Assembly (NCBI GenBank): GCA_011772755.1
Contig: WVYX01000221.1
Span: forward strand, 1-32,665
Reading direction: 5' to 3'
Source: Gemmatimonadales bacterium
GTDB taxonomy: Bacteria; Gemmatimonadota; Gemmatimonadetes; Gemmatimonadales; GWC2-71-9
Length of the DNA: 32,665 bases
Shown: piece after piece, positions 8,656 to 16,548 of the stretch
Layout: each line of letters starts with the position of its first letter
Position numbering within the stretch: the first letter of the stretch is position 1
Program-made: the position numbers and the translations under genes
Notes under the pieces: model-generated
Told to the model about the DNA's origin: nothing
What the model saw: only the letters and a program-made list of their open reading frames with translations
Database searches by the model: none

Positions 8656-9045
8656 ATGTCGCGCCTCCATGTGCTGCTCCTGAGCGTGGGCGCCTGTGCC
8701 GCGCTCACATCCCTTACCGAGGCTCAGCAGCCCCAGCGGGGCAAGCCCAAGCAACAAGCCGTCGCCGGATTCACCGCCGTCGAGCGTGAGACGATCGCCA
8801 ATTTCTTCGCCAAGAATCCCATCGAGGTGAAGCCGTTGCCGCCCGGGATTGCCAAGAATCTCGCGCGGGGCAAGCCGCTGCCCCCCGGCCTTGCCAAGCG
8901 TCAGCTGCCTCAAGAGCTCGTCGAACAGCTCCCAGCCAGAAAGGAAGAAGGGGTGGTGCTCGAGGTGACCATTTTCGGCGACCGCATCGTGTTGCTCGAG
9001 GCGAGCGGGCTGGTAGTGGATATTCTCGAGGGGATTTTCAAGTAG
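8656..9045 (+). CDS. CigR/RcnB-like small exported protein
   Basis: 129 aa from ATG 8656. The longer frame from 8524 has no leader, whereas ATG 8656 is preceded by GGAG and gives a Sec signal (MSRLHVLLLSVGACAALTSL, then TEAQ). The mature protein has the tandem VKPLPPGIAKNLARGKPLPP / GLAKRQLPQEL segment and ends in a beta hairpin (VLEVTIFGDRIVLLEASGLVVDIL). This is the signature of the RcnB/CigR superfamily of small periplasmic or inner-membrane proteins, including Salmonella CigR. The repeated PLPPG(I/L)AK motif appears twice, ten residues apart. Biochemical role is unclear in most members. No obvious operon partner. Confidence 0.75.
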   Translation: MSRLHVLLLSVGACAALTSLTEAQQPQRGKPKQQAVAGFTAVERETIANFFAKNPIEVKPLPPGIAKNLARGKPLPPGLAKRQLPQELVEQLPARKEEGVVLEVTIFGDRIVLLEASGLVVDILEGIFK

Positions 9046-9536
9046 CGAGTCCCTCCGGATCAGCATCGAGGGTTACTACAAGGGCGACCTACTGACTCGC
9101 CGCCGACCGACTCGTGTTCCGGATGTCGCCGTGCAACTTCCAGGTGCCCACTTCGAGCTTCCACACAAGCGGCACCCCCCGCTTTCGGCAACCTGGCCGT
9201 GCGCCGCCATCCGCGACGCGTTAAGCGGCCGGCTAACCTTCAAACCGGCGACGGCTCGGCGACGAAGACGCTCCACGCGGGGGTGCCGATGACGATCTCG
9301 TGGCCCCGTGGATGGATCACCAGATCGTGCACCGGCGTGGTCGGATGGCTGGCGCACAGCTAGTGCCAAGTGCCATCCGCAGCTCAAAGGCCCCTTGAAG
9401 TTGCCGTGAAAAAGTGGACACTCCGGTGAGCCTCCCTCAGTTTGAGGACGGCGGTGGGTCGTGAGCAAGAGGGGCAAAGGTCCACCACCTGGCGACCGAG
9501 GCGGGGTTGAGCGAGCACCATTGGGAGGGGATTACC
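9046..9536. other. Intergenic junk with at least one gene remnant
   Basis: 491 bp without an intact gene. It contains the decayed 3' end of a sortilin-like gene (listed separately). A second minus-strand frame at about 9185-9088 reads GVPLVWKLEVGTWKLHGDIR and then a stop; it resembles a protein end but I cannot assign it. The sequence GAAAAAGTGGACACTC (9408-9423) resembles the ends of some insertion sequences, but no transposase is present. Confidence 0.45.
9240..9380 (-). pseudogene. Decayed duplicate of the 3' end of the sortilin-like Asp-box gene
   Basis: Translated from 9374 to the stop at 9240-9242, the minus strand reads GTWH, an in-frame TAG (9360-9362), then LCASHPTTPVHDLVIHPRGH and EIVIGTPAWSVFVAEPSPV. 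The C-terminus of the intact gene at 19319-21850 reads GTWHSICANLPTTPVHDLV, VHPRDHEIVIGTHGRSIFVA, DLAPV. After the stop, 27 of 39 residues match by hand alignment. The internal stop, the small size and the lack of upstream Asp-boxes show a dead fragment, either of a lost paralogue or of a partial duplication. Confidence 0.8.
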
Positions 9537-10418
9537 GTGTACGTCTCCGATTTCCGCTATCACCGGCCCGAGACACTCGATGAAGCCCTTCGGCTTCTCG
9601 AGGCGAGTCCAGACGGTGTCCTGCTCGCCGGCGGCACTGATCTACTCGTCGATCTCAAACAGGGAAAACGGTCACATCAGGATGTGATCTCCCTGACGCG
9701 CATACAGAACCTGAACGCTATCAGCGTGGAGCAAGACAGACTACTCATAGGTACAGCCGTCACCCACAATCAGTTGATCCATTCGCCGCTCATCCGAGCG
9801 CATTGTCGCGTTATTGCCGAGGCGGCCGAGACCATCGCCACCGAACAGATTCGAAACACCGCCACCGTCGGGGGCAACCTCTGCACCGCGGCATCTTGTG
9901 CCGACACCGCTCCGATTCTCATCGCGCTCGGCGCGGAGATCGAGATAGTCAGCCGTCAAGGACAGAGGACTCTCCGGCTTGCAGACTTCTTCGTGGATCA
10001 CAGGAAGACAGCGCTCGAGACAGGCGAGATCCTGAGAAGGATCATCGTTCCTATACCTCCCCAGGGAACGGGTGCAGCCTACCAGAAATTCGGCCTGCGA
10101 CAGGCGGCAAATATCGCAGTCGCCTCCGTTGCAGCCATGGTCAGGGTGGCCGACGGCATGTGTGAGGATGCGTGCTTCGTCATGGGAGCCGTGGCTCCGA
10201 CTCCGAGAGTCTCAGCTGGCGCTGCTGGACTCGTAGTAGGCAGACCGATCTCCCAGCTTTCAGAGGGCAGTCCCCTCTGGAAGCAGGTCGGTCGAGCGGT
10301 TGCCGACGACGCCGAGCCCATCGACGATATCCGTGGCAGCGGGGAGTTCCGCCGCGAGATCACCGCGACTCTCGCCCGACGCGCACTCACCATGGCCCTT
10401 GGCCGCGTACGAGAGTAG
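9537..10418 (+). CDS. Molybdenum hydroxylase FAD-binding subunit (xanthine dehydrogenase family, medium subunit)
   Basis: 293 aa from GTG 9537, chosen because GGGAGGGG (9523-9530) sits 6 nt upstream; the frame also opens at TTG 9507. Family motifs are the FAD pyrophosphate-binding LLAGGTDLLVDLKQGK (about 29-44) and NTATVGGNLCTAASCADTAP (about 107-126), followed by the C-terminal CODH flavoprotein domain. It passes electrons from the 2Fe-2S clusters to NAD+ or another acceptor. In true 4-hydroxybenzoyl-CoA reductase the beta subunit carries an extra 4Fe-4S loop with four Cys; that insertion is absent here. The next gene starts 15 nt downstream and encodes the other subunits, so this is a two-gene operon. 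Base composition is visibly lower in GC than in the flanking carbohydrate genes. Confidence 0.9.
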   Translation: MYVSDFRYHRPETLDEALRLLEASPDGVLLAGGTDLLVDLKQGKRSHQDVISLTRIQNLNAISVEQDRLLIGTAVTHNQLIHSPLIRAHCRVIAEAAETIATEQIRNTATVGGNLCTAASCADTAPILIALGAEIEIVSRQGQRTLRLADFFVDHRKTALETGEILRRIIVPIPPQGTGAAYQKFGLRQAANIAVASVAAMVRVADGMCEDACFVMGAVAPTPRVSAGAAGLVVGRPISQLSEGSPLWKQVGRAVADDAEPIDDIRGSGEFRREITATLARRALTMALGRVRE

Positions 10419-10433
10419 GACGAGGTATTGGAG

Positions 10434-13298
10434 ATGAAACAGATTCTCGACCTAACGGTCAACGGCAGGCCCTATGAGGTGGCAGTGAGACCAGGCGCTA
10501 TGCTACTCGACGTGCTCCGTGACGAGCTGCAATTGACCGGAACGAAGAGGGGCTGTGAGCTGGGCGACTGTGGAGCTTGCACGGTTCTCGTGGACGGCAG
10601 GGCGGTGAACTCGTGCCTGATGCTAGCCCTCGAGGCCCAGGGAAGGCAGGTAACCACCGTCGAGGGAGTCGCGAGCGGCAACGGCCTTCATCCCATTCAA
10701 CAAGCCCTTGTGGAAGCCGGTGCCATCCAATGCGGCTTCTGCACTCCGGGGATGGTGGTGCGCGCCAAGGCTCTCGTCGATGCCAATCCCCAGCCGACGG
10801 ACGATGAGATAAGGGCCGCACTCAGTGGGAATCTCTGCCGCTGCACCGGCTACGCCAAGATCATTGAGGCGGTAAAGTCAGCCGCTCTCTACCTCCAAGC
10901 CAAGCAGCCCGCAAAGCTGCAATTCGCCACCCAAAGATCGGCAGCGCACCTCTCCATCGTCGGGAAACGTCTCCCAAAGCCTGACGCGCCTGCCAAAGCA
11001 ACAGGTAGAGCTACTTACACGGACGACATAGCCCTACCGAATATGATCTACGGTAAGCTTCTCCTCAGTCCCGTTCCTCATGCCAACATCAAGTCCATCG
11101 ACACCAGCAAGGCAGAGGCCCTTGCCGGAGTTCACGTAGTCATGACCGGAGCGGATGTGCCCGACCTCACCTATGGTACTTCTCCCGCCCGCTACGACGA
11201 GAACGTCCTGGCGAAAGACAAGGTCCGGTATGTCGGTGATGTGGTTGCGGCGGTTGCGGCCGTGGACGAGGAGACCTGCTACAAGGCGCTGAGCTTGATC
11301 GACGTCGAGTATGAGGAGCTTCCCGCCGTGTTTGACGCTCATTCAGCCATGAAGGAAGGCGCTCCCAGACTGTTCGATCAAAAATACGAGAACAACATCA
11401 ACACGCGCGTGGATCACCACTTCGGAGACGTCGAGAAGGGGTTCGCGGAGGCGGACTACGTAAGAGAAGCAACGTTCGTGGGGAATCGCGCCTATCAGAA
11501 TCCCATTGAGCCCCACTGCGCCATTGCCGAATGGGACACCCACGGAAAAGTCACGCTCTACACCTCGACGCAAGTCGTCCATTACGTGCACCACCAGCTT
11601 TCACGTGTGCTCGGAATGCCCTTGGGTAACATCCGGGTCATCATGCACCACACCGGGGGTGGGTTCGGTTCCAAGGCGGCAACCAACCCACTGGAAATCA
11701 TCTCCATCCTCCTATCAAAGAAGGCAGGACGCCCGGTCAAGATGCGGTTCAGCCGCGCGGAGATGTACCTCTATGGAAGGGGCCGCCACAAGCAACACAT
11801 TGAACTGAAGATTGGCGTCAAGAAGGACGGCACGATCACCGCCGTTAAGCACAAAGCCGTACTCGAGGGAGGCGCGTACTCGAGCTTCGGCGTCGTGACC
11901 GTGTATTACGCTGGCTCGATGATTCCAACGCTTTACAAGATTCCCAACTACAAGTATGACGGCTATCGGGTCAATACGAATCTCCCTCCTTGCGGCGCCA
12001 TGCGCGGTCACGGGTGTCCTCATCCCCGATTCGCGTTCGAGTCCCTGCTCAGCATGATCGCCGAGGACATCGGGATGGATCCCATTGACATACGCTTGAA
12101 GAACGCCATGGAGCCCGAGACTCGCACCTGCAACGATCTCGACATTCATTCGTGCGAGTTCAAAGCGTGCCTCGAACAGGTCCGCGAGGCATCCGGCTGG
12201 GACAAGAAGAAAGGCAAACTCCCTCCCGGCAGAGGAATCGGCATCGGATGCGGTGGCTTCGTGTCGGGCGCCGGATACCCCATCTACCGGTCGCAATTCC
12301 CCCACTCCAATGCGATGATCAAGATCGAGGAAGACGGGTCCAAGGCCGTGCTTTTCACCGGTGAGGCGGACATCGGACAGGGGTCGAACACAGTGCTCGC
12401 GCAGATGGCGGCGGAAGCCATGGGGATCACCCTCGATCGCGTCGACGTCGTATCTGCTGACAGCGATACGACACCCCTGGGGTTCGGCGCCTACTCCAGT
12501 CGCGTCACTCTGATGGGTGGCAACGCTGCGAAGATGGCCGGCGAAGAAGTGAAGAAGCAGGTCCTGCACGCGGCGGCAAAGCTACTTGAGATCCCCGAAG
12601 AGAAGTTGGACGCAAGAGCCAACCAGGTCTTCGCCAAAGATCAGCCCGAGAAGTCGATTCCCTGGAACGAGGCGGCTACCGCGTTTTTTGCCGAGAACGG
12701 TCCGCTGGTGGGCAAGGGTCACTACTCACCACCCAAGGGCCTCGGCGGGAAATACAAGGGCGCAGCCGTGGGCACCTCCCCTGCGTACTCTTTTTCTGCT
12801 GCCGTGTGCGAGGTCGAGGTGGACATGGAGACCGGTAAGGTAAAGGTCCTCAACTTCTGGGATGCTCACGACTGCGGAACCGCCATCAATCCCCTGGCCG
12901 TCGAAGGACAGGTCCAAGGCGCTGTGGTCATGGGCTTGAGCGAGACACTTCTCGAGAACGAGGTATTCGACAGCAGCGGTACGATCGTCAATGCCGACTT
13001 GCACAATTACCTGATGGCGACGTCGATGGACTCCCCCATCATCGATTGCTCGCTGGTGGACAGCTACGAGCCGGAGGGGCCTTTCGGAGCCAAAGAGGTT
13101 GGAGAGGGAGCAACACTCCCGGTGTTGGGCGCGATAGCCAACGCCGTCGCCGACGCCGTGGGGGTGAGAATTCAGGACCTGCCCATAACACCGGAGAAGG
13201 TGCTGAATGGCCTCAAGAGCCGAGGACCGACCCTAGCCGCGAATAGCGGGCAAGGCACCCATGGCCGCTCGCGCGTCTCATCCACCCCCGCCAGCTAA
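10434..13298 (+). CDS. Fused 2Fe-2S plus molybdopterin subunit of a xanthine-dehydrogenase-family hydroxylase
   Basis: 954 aa; ATG 10434 (CGAGG at 10421-10425) preferred over TTG 10428. Residues 1-165 are a complete small subunit: plant-type ferredoxin cluster CELGDCGACTVL (C41, C46, C49) with C61, then the helical cluster QCGFCTPG and GNLCRCTGY (C100, C103, C135, C137). From about 175 the large subunit begins (GKRLPKPDAPAKATGRATYT), with molybdopterin motifs GGGFGSK (about 408-414), CGAMRGHG (R524), GEADIGQGSN and EVGEGATLP, whose E891 is the conserved active-site Glu. The CoxL signature AYxCSFR of true CO dehydrogenase is absent; the loop reads GAYSSR. The RGHG form resembles the 4-hydroxybenzoyl-CoA reductase branch. 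Substrate unknown, probably an aromatic or N-heterocyclic hydroxylation. The single-chain fusion of two usually separate subunits is notable. No maturation (MocA, XdhC) or molybdate genes are nearby. Confidence 0.9.
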   Translation: MKQILDLTVNGRPYEVAVRPGAMLLDVLRDELQLTGTKRGCELGDCGACTVLVDGRAVNSCLMLALEAQGRQVTTVEGVASGNGLHPIQQALVEAGAIQCGFCTPGMVVRAKALVDANPQPTDDEIRAALSGNLCRCTGYAKIIEAVKSAALYLQAKQPAKLQFATQRSAAHLSIVGKRLPKPDAPAKATGRATYTDDIALPNMIYGKLLLSPVPHANIKSIDTSKAEALAGVHVVMTGADVPDLTYGTSPARYDENVLAKDKVRYVGDVVAAVAAVDEETCYKALSLIDVEYEELPAVFDAHSAMKEGAPRLFDQKYENNINTRVDHHFGDVEKGFAEADYVREATFVGNRAYQNPIEPHCAIAEWDTHGKVTLYTSTQVVHYVHHQLSRVLGMPLGNIRVIMHHTGGGFGSKAATNPLEIISILLSKKAGRPVKMRFSRAEMYLYGRGRHKQHIELKIGVKKDGTITAVKHKAVLEGGAYSSFGVVTVYYAGSMIPTLYKIPNYKYDGYRVNTNLPPCGAMRGHGCPHPRFAFESLLSMIAEDIGMDPIDIRLKNAMEPETRTCNDLDIHSCEFKACLEQVREASGWDKKKGKLPPGRGIGIGCGGFVSGAGYPIYRSQFPHSNAMIKIEEDGSKAVLFTGEADIGQGSNTVLAQMAAEAMGITLDRVDVVSADSDTTPLGFGAYSSRVTLMGGNAAKMAGEEVKKQVLHAAAKLLEIPEEKLDARANQVFAKDQPEKSIPWNEAATAFFAENGPLVGKGHYSPPKGLGGKYKGAAVGTSPAYSFSAAVCEVEVDMETGKVKVLNFWDAHDCGTAINPLAVEGQVQGAVVMGLSETLLENEVFDSSGTIVNADLHNYLMATSMDSPIIDCSLVDSYEPEGPFGAKEVGEGATLPVLGAIANAVADAVGVRIQDLPITPEKVLNGLKSRGPTLAANSGQGTHGRSRVSSTPAS

Positions 13299-13664
13299 TG
13301 GACAGCACCTTCCAAGCACTCGACGGCTAGTGGTGGGCGGCTACTTCGCCGTCCTCCTCGGACTGGCCTGGCGGGTGCTGAGGCAGAGGCAGGATACCTC
13401 GACGGACTGCTTCCTCGCGGGCCGCCACGTGGGCTGATTCGTGATCGGTGCCTCGATCATCGCCTCCAATATCGGCTCCGAGCACATCGTTGGGTTGGCC
13501 TGTACCGCCGCGAAGACCGGCGTGGTCATGGGGCTCTACGAGTTGCACTCCTGGCTCGCCCTGCTACTAGGATGGGTCTTCATCCCCTTCTACATGCGCA
13601 GCCGGGTCTTCACGATGCCCGAGTTCCTGGAGAAGCGGTACAGCCCCTCGGCCCGCTGGTCTTC
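13298..13664 (+). pseudogene. Dead 5' fragment of a sodium/solute (SGLT-type) symporter gene
   Basis: The ATG at 13298 overlaps the upstream stop (TAATG) and encodes MDSTFQALDG before a TAG at 13328-13330. One frame over, from 13327, the reading is LVVGGYFAVLLGLAWRVLRQ, then DTSTDCFLAGRHVG, TGA (13435-13437, where the family has Trp), FVIGASIIASNIGSEHIVGL, and on through YELHSWLALLLGWVFIPFYM to VFTMPEFLEKRYSPSARW. This is the N-terminal ~120 residues (first two to three membrane helices) of the solute:sodium symporter family, SGLT branch. Similarity stops at about 13660, where the 3' end of the convergent GH3 gene begins. A frameshift, a nonsense codon and loss of roughly three quarters of the gene make it non-functional. 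Confidence 0.88.
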
Positions 13665-13666
13665 AG

Positions 13667-16348
13667 CTAGCGTTCCATCTTCCTCGTCTGCCCAACTACC
13701 TCGAGGCGGCCGGTCACGACTCCGGTCGTGGCGGCGTCAGCGACGCCGCCGAACCCGGGCTGCTTGCCCCCCACGCTGATCTCGAAGACGCCGGGCTCGA
13801 CCACACGTTGCCACTCGGTGTCGATCAACGAGATCTGCCGCGGCGTCAGCGTGAACGACACGGCCCTCCGCTCTCCTGGTCTCAGGAAAACGCGCCGGAA
13901 GCCTTGCAGTGATCGGATGGGCACGGGCGCTGAGGCTTCGACGTCCGTCACGTAGAGTTGGACGACCTCCTCACCGGCCACCGGGCCCGTGTTCTCCACA
14001 TGGACCGAGATCACGATGTCGTCGCCAACCTGGACCTCTGATGGCAGCTCGAGGTTGCTGTAGGCGAACGTGGTGTAGCTCAATCCGTGGCCAAACGGGA
14101 AGAGCGGCTCACCTTCGAAGTACCGATAGGTCCTTCCCTGCAAGTTGTAGTCGGTGAACGGCGGCAGTTGCTCCGCCGATTTGTAGAAGGTGACAGGGAG
14201 CCGTCCGGCCGGGTTGTAGCCGCCGAAGAGGACGTCCGCGATCGCCGTGCCCGCAGCCTGACCCGGGTACCAGGCCTCGACAATTGCAGGGATGTGCTCG
14301 GCGGCCCAGTTGACGGCAACGGCACTGCCGTTCAGCAGTACGAGGACGACGGGTTTGCCGAGGACACCCACTGCCTGGAGAAGCTCCTCCTGGGGAGCAG
14401 GCAGCCCGATGTCGACGCGGTCACCGCCCGCGAACCCGGGCACGTCCACGCGCATCTCCTCGCCTTCTAGGCGCGGTGAGAGTCCCATCACCATGATGAT
14501 GGCGTCGGCTTGCTCCGCCGCCTGCAGTGCTTCCTCCCGCAGCCGCGGTTCTGGCCTCGCCCAGACGAGCTGCACACTCGCATCGGCGCGGCGGTCCCAG
14601 TACTCGATGCGCATGTCGTACGGCTGGCCAGCCTCCAACTCCACATCGGTCCACCGTGCGAGCACGGCATGCCGGTTCGAGAACTCAACCAGCAAAGAGT
14701 CATCGACGAAGAGCCGGATTCCGCCGAACACCCGCACACCCAGGGCATAGCGGCCCGATTCCGTCGGTACCAGCGTACCGCTCCAGCGCACGCTGAAGCC
14801 GTCCGCCCGCATGCCGTCAATGGGCGCCTCATCCCACCAGTTGAAATCCACGACTCTGTCGATGCGTGTCGCGAAGGGCTTGCCCCCGAAATCACGGTTG
14901 TTGAAGTACTCCGCCTTCATGCCACGCACCTGCTGGCCCTCCTTCTCGGTGAACAGCGCCGCCGACGGGACGACCTCGAAGGACGGCATGTTCTCGGCGA
15001 CGTCGGCTCCCCTGGCGTAGAGCACCCTCGTACCGGGCGAGACCTCGTGGCGAATGCCCTGCAGGGGCGTGACTGGGTCGGATGGGATGCCGTTGTAGTT
15101 CCCGAGCAGCACGTCCACGTCATCGGCGTTCGGCCCGATCACGGCGATGGCGCGGAGATCCCTGCGCAACGGCAGTAGTCCGTCCTCGTTCTTGAGCAGC
15201 ACGATGGACTTGCGTGTCGTCTCGAGCGCGAGCTCTCGGTGCTCCCGTGAGTCGTTCACTCTGTACGGGATGTCCTTGTACGGCACGCGATCCGGCGGGT
15301 CAAACATCCCGAGCCTGAAGCGAGCCCGCAGCAGCCGCCTCAGGGAGATGTCGATCTGCTCCTCACTGACGAGTGCTTGTTCAACCGCCACGATCAGACT
15401 GTCGTAGGTGACGCCGCAGTTGAGATCGGTGCCGCGGGCAACGCCCATTGCGGCGGCCTCGGCCGCGGTCTGTACGACCTTGTGGGTGTTGTAGATATCC
15501 ATGATCGCCCAGCAGTCCGAGACGACGTAGCCGTCGAATCCCCACTCGTCCCTCAGAATCTGCTGCAGCAGCTCGTTGCTCCCGCAGCACGGTTCGCCGC
15601 GGAAGCGATTGTATGCGCACATCACCGACTGGGCATCCGCATCGACGATGGTTGCTCGAAACGCCGGTAGATACGTCTCGCGCAGGTCACGTTCGTCGAC
15701 CACGGCGTCGAACGTGTGGCGGTCCGGTTCCGGCCCGCTGTGTACCGCGTAGTGTTTGGGCGTGGCAACCGTCTTCAGGTAGTAGGGATCGTCACCCTGC
15801 ATGCCGCGCACGAACTCCACGGCGAGCTGCCCCGTCAGGTACGGGTCTTCACCATAAGTTTCCATCCCGCGTCCCCAGCGCGGATCGCGGAAGATGTTGA
15901 TGTTGGGAGACCAGAAGGTGAGCCCTTCGTAGATGCCCCGCCTACCCTGCCGCTCCGACTCGTGATGCTTGGCCCGCGCCTCATCGGAAATGGCTGTCGC
16001 CACCCTCAGCATCAGATCGGTGTCCCACGTGGCCGCCAACCCGATCGCCTGCGGGAACACCGTGGCGCGGCCTGCCCGGGCCACCCCGTGCAACGCCTCA
16101 TTCCACCAGTTGTACGCCGGTATGCCGAGCCGCTCCACGGCGGACGCCGCGTACAGCATCTGGCCGACCTTCTCCTCCAGCGTCAGTCGTGATACCAGGT
16201 CGTCCACCCGGACATCCAACGGAAGATTCGGATCTCTGTACCGAGGCATCGCCTCTGTGGGACCGACTCGGCCAGCACCCGTCGGGGCGCATGCCACGAC
16301 GGCGCCCGCCAAACTGGCAAGCGCGACAGTTCTAATGAACGTGGTCAT
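13667..16348 (-). CDS. GH3 beta-glycosidase lipoprotein with PA14 insert (beta-glucosidase/beta-xylosidase type)
   Basis: 893 aa from ATG 16346-16348, with GGGAGAA about 7 nt upstream. The leader ASLAGAVVAC fits a lipobox (Cys20), so it is membrane-anchored and exported. Domain order: GH3 TIM barrel 40-350 (WWNEALHGVARAG, SPNINIFRDPRWGRGMETYG, KHYAVHSG), with nucleophile D278 in GYVVSDCW. The alpha/beta sandwich starts near 370 (SIVLLKNEDGLLPL) and is interrupted by a PA14 domain at about 475-600 (VRWSGTLVPTESGRYALGV, LFVDDSLLVE). It resumes with the acid/base candidate E630/E631 in LEGEEMRVDVPGFAGGDR, and a fibronectin-III-like domain lies at about 790-885. PA14 inserts limit access to short exo-acting substrates. 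Being last after a xylose-isomerase-like enzyme and xylulokinase, it may be a beta-xylosidase, but the sequence alone does not decide. Confidence 0.93.
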   Translation of the reverse strand: MTTFIRTVALASLAGAVVACAPTGAGRVGPTEAMPRYRDPNLPLDVRVDDLVSRLTLEEKVGQMLYAASAVERLGIPAYNWWNEALHGVARAGRATVFPQAIGLAATWDTDLMLRVATAISDEARAKHHESERQGRRGIYEGLTFWSPNINIFRDPRWGRGMETYGEDPYLTGQLAVEFVRGMQGDDPYYLKTVATPKHYAVHSGPEPDRHTFDAVVDERDLRETYLPAFRATIVDADAQSVMCAYNRFRGEPCCGSNELLQQILRDEWGFDGYVVSDCWAIMDIYNTHKVVQTAAEAAAMGVARGTDLNCGVTYDSLIVAVEQALVSEEQIDISLRRLLRARFRLGMFDPPDRVPYKDIPYRVNDSREHRELALETTRKSIVLLKNEDGLLPLRRDLRAIAVIGPNADDVDVLLGNYNGIPSDPVTPLQGIRHEVSPGTRVLYARGADVAENMPSFEVVPSAALFTEKEGQQVRGMKAEYFNNRDFGGKPFATRIDRVVDFNWWDEAPIDGMRADGFSVRWSGTLVPTESGRYALGVRVFGGIRLFVDDSLLVEFSNRHAVLARWTDVELEAGQPYDMRIEYWDRRADASVQLVWARPEPRLREEALQAAEQADAIIMVMGLSPRLEGEEMRVDVPGFAGGDRVDIGLPAPQEELLQAVGVLGKPVVLVLLNGSAVAVNWAAEHIPAIVEAWYPGQAAGTAIADVLFGGYNPAGRLPVTFYKSAEQLPPFTDYNLQGRTYRYFEGEPLFPFGHGLSYTTFAYSNLELPSEVQVGDDIVISVHVENTGPVAGEEVVQLYVTDVEASAPVPIRSLQGFRRVFLRPGERRAVSFTLTPRQISLIDTEWQRVVEPGVFEISVGGKQPGFGGVADAATTGVVTGRLEVVGQTRKMER

Positions 16349-16548
16349 TGGTAGTTCTCCCTCAGGACCTGCGCGGTGTCACGGGTCGGCGAGGCTTCGC
16401 CGGCGCGGTGGAGGTCAGGCCACGGAACGCAGCCTTTGAGCTGCGCGTGGAGTGGGATTCCCCCGTGCGGTCCGAGCTACCGGGTATGATGCACTCCGCG
16501 ACGAGCGGGGGCCAGAGTCGCTCCGCGGACTTCCGCACCCGTCCGCTC
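16349..16548. other. Gap between xylulokinase and GH3 genes with small hairpin
   Basis: 200 bp on the leading side of the GH3 gene. It contains a perfect 6-bp hairpin, CGGCGA (16387-16392) and TCGCCG (16397-16402) with loop GGCT, about 40 nt upstream of the GH3 start. Either a processing/attenuation hairpin in a longer transcript or chance in GC-rich DNA. I see no clear promoter. Confidence 0.3.

Noticed and set aside
10434..13298. Carbon monoxide dehydrogenase (CoxLMS)
   Set aside because: The AYxCSFR active-site loop of CoxL is absent, and the subunits are fused in a way not typical of Cox.
9537..13298. True 4-hydroxybenzoyl-CoA reductase
   Set aside because: The FAD subunit lacks the four-cysteine 4Fe-4S insertion that defines HcrB, though the large subunit resembles that branch.
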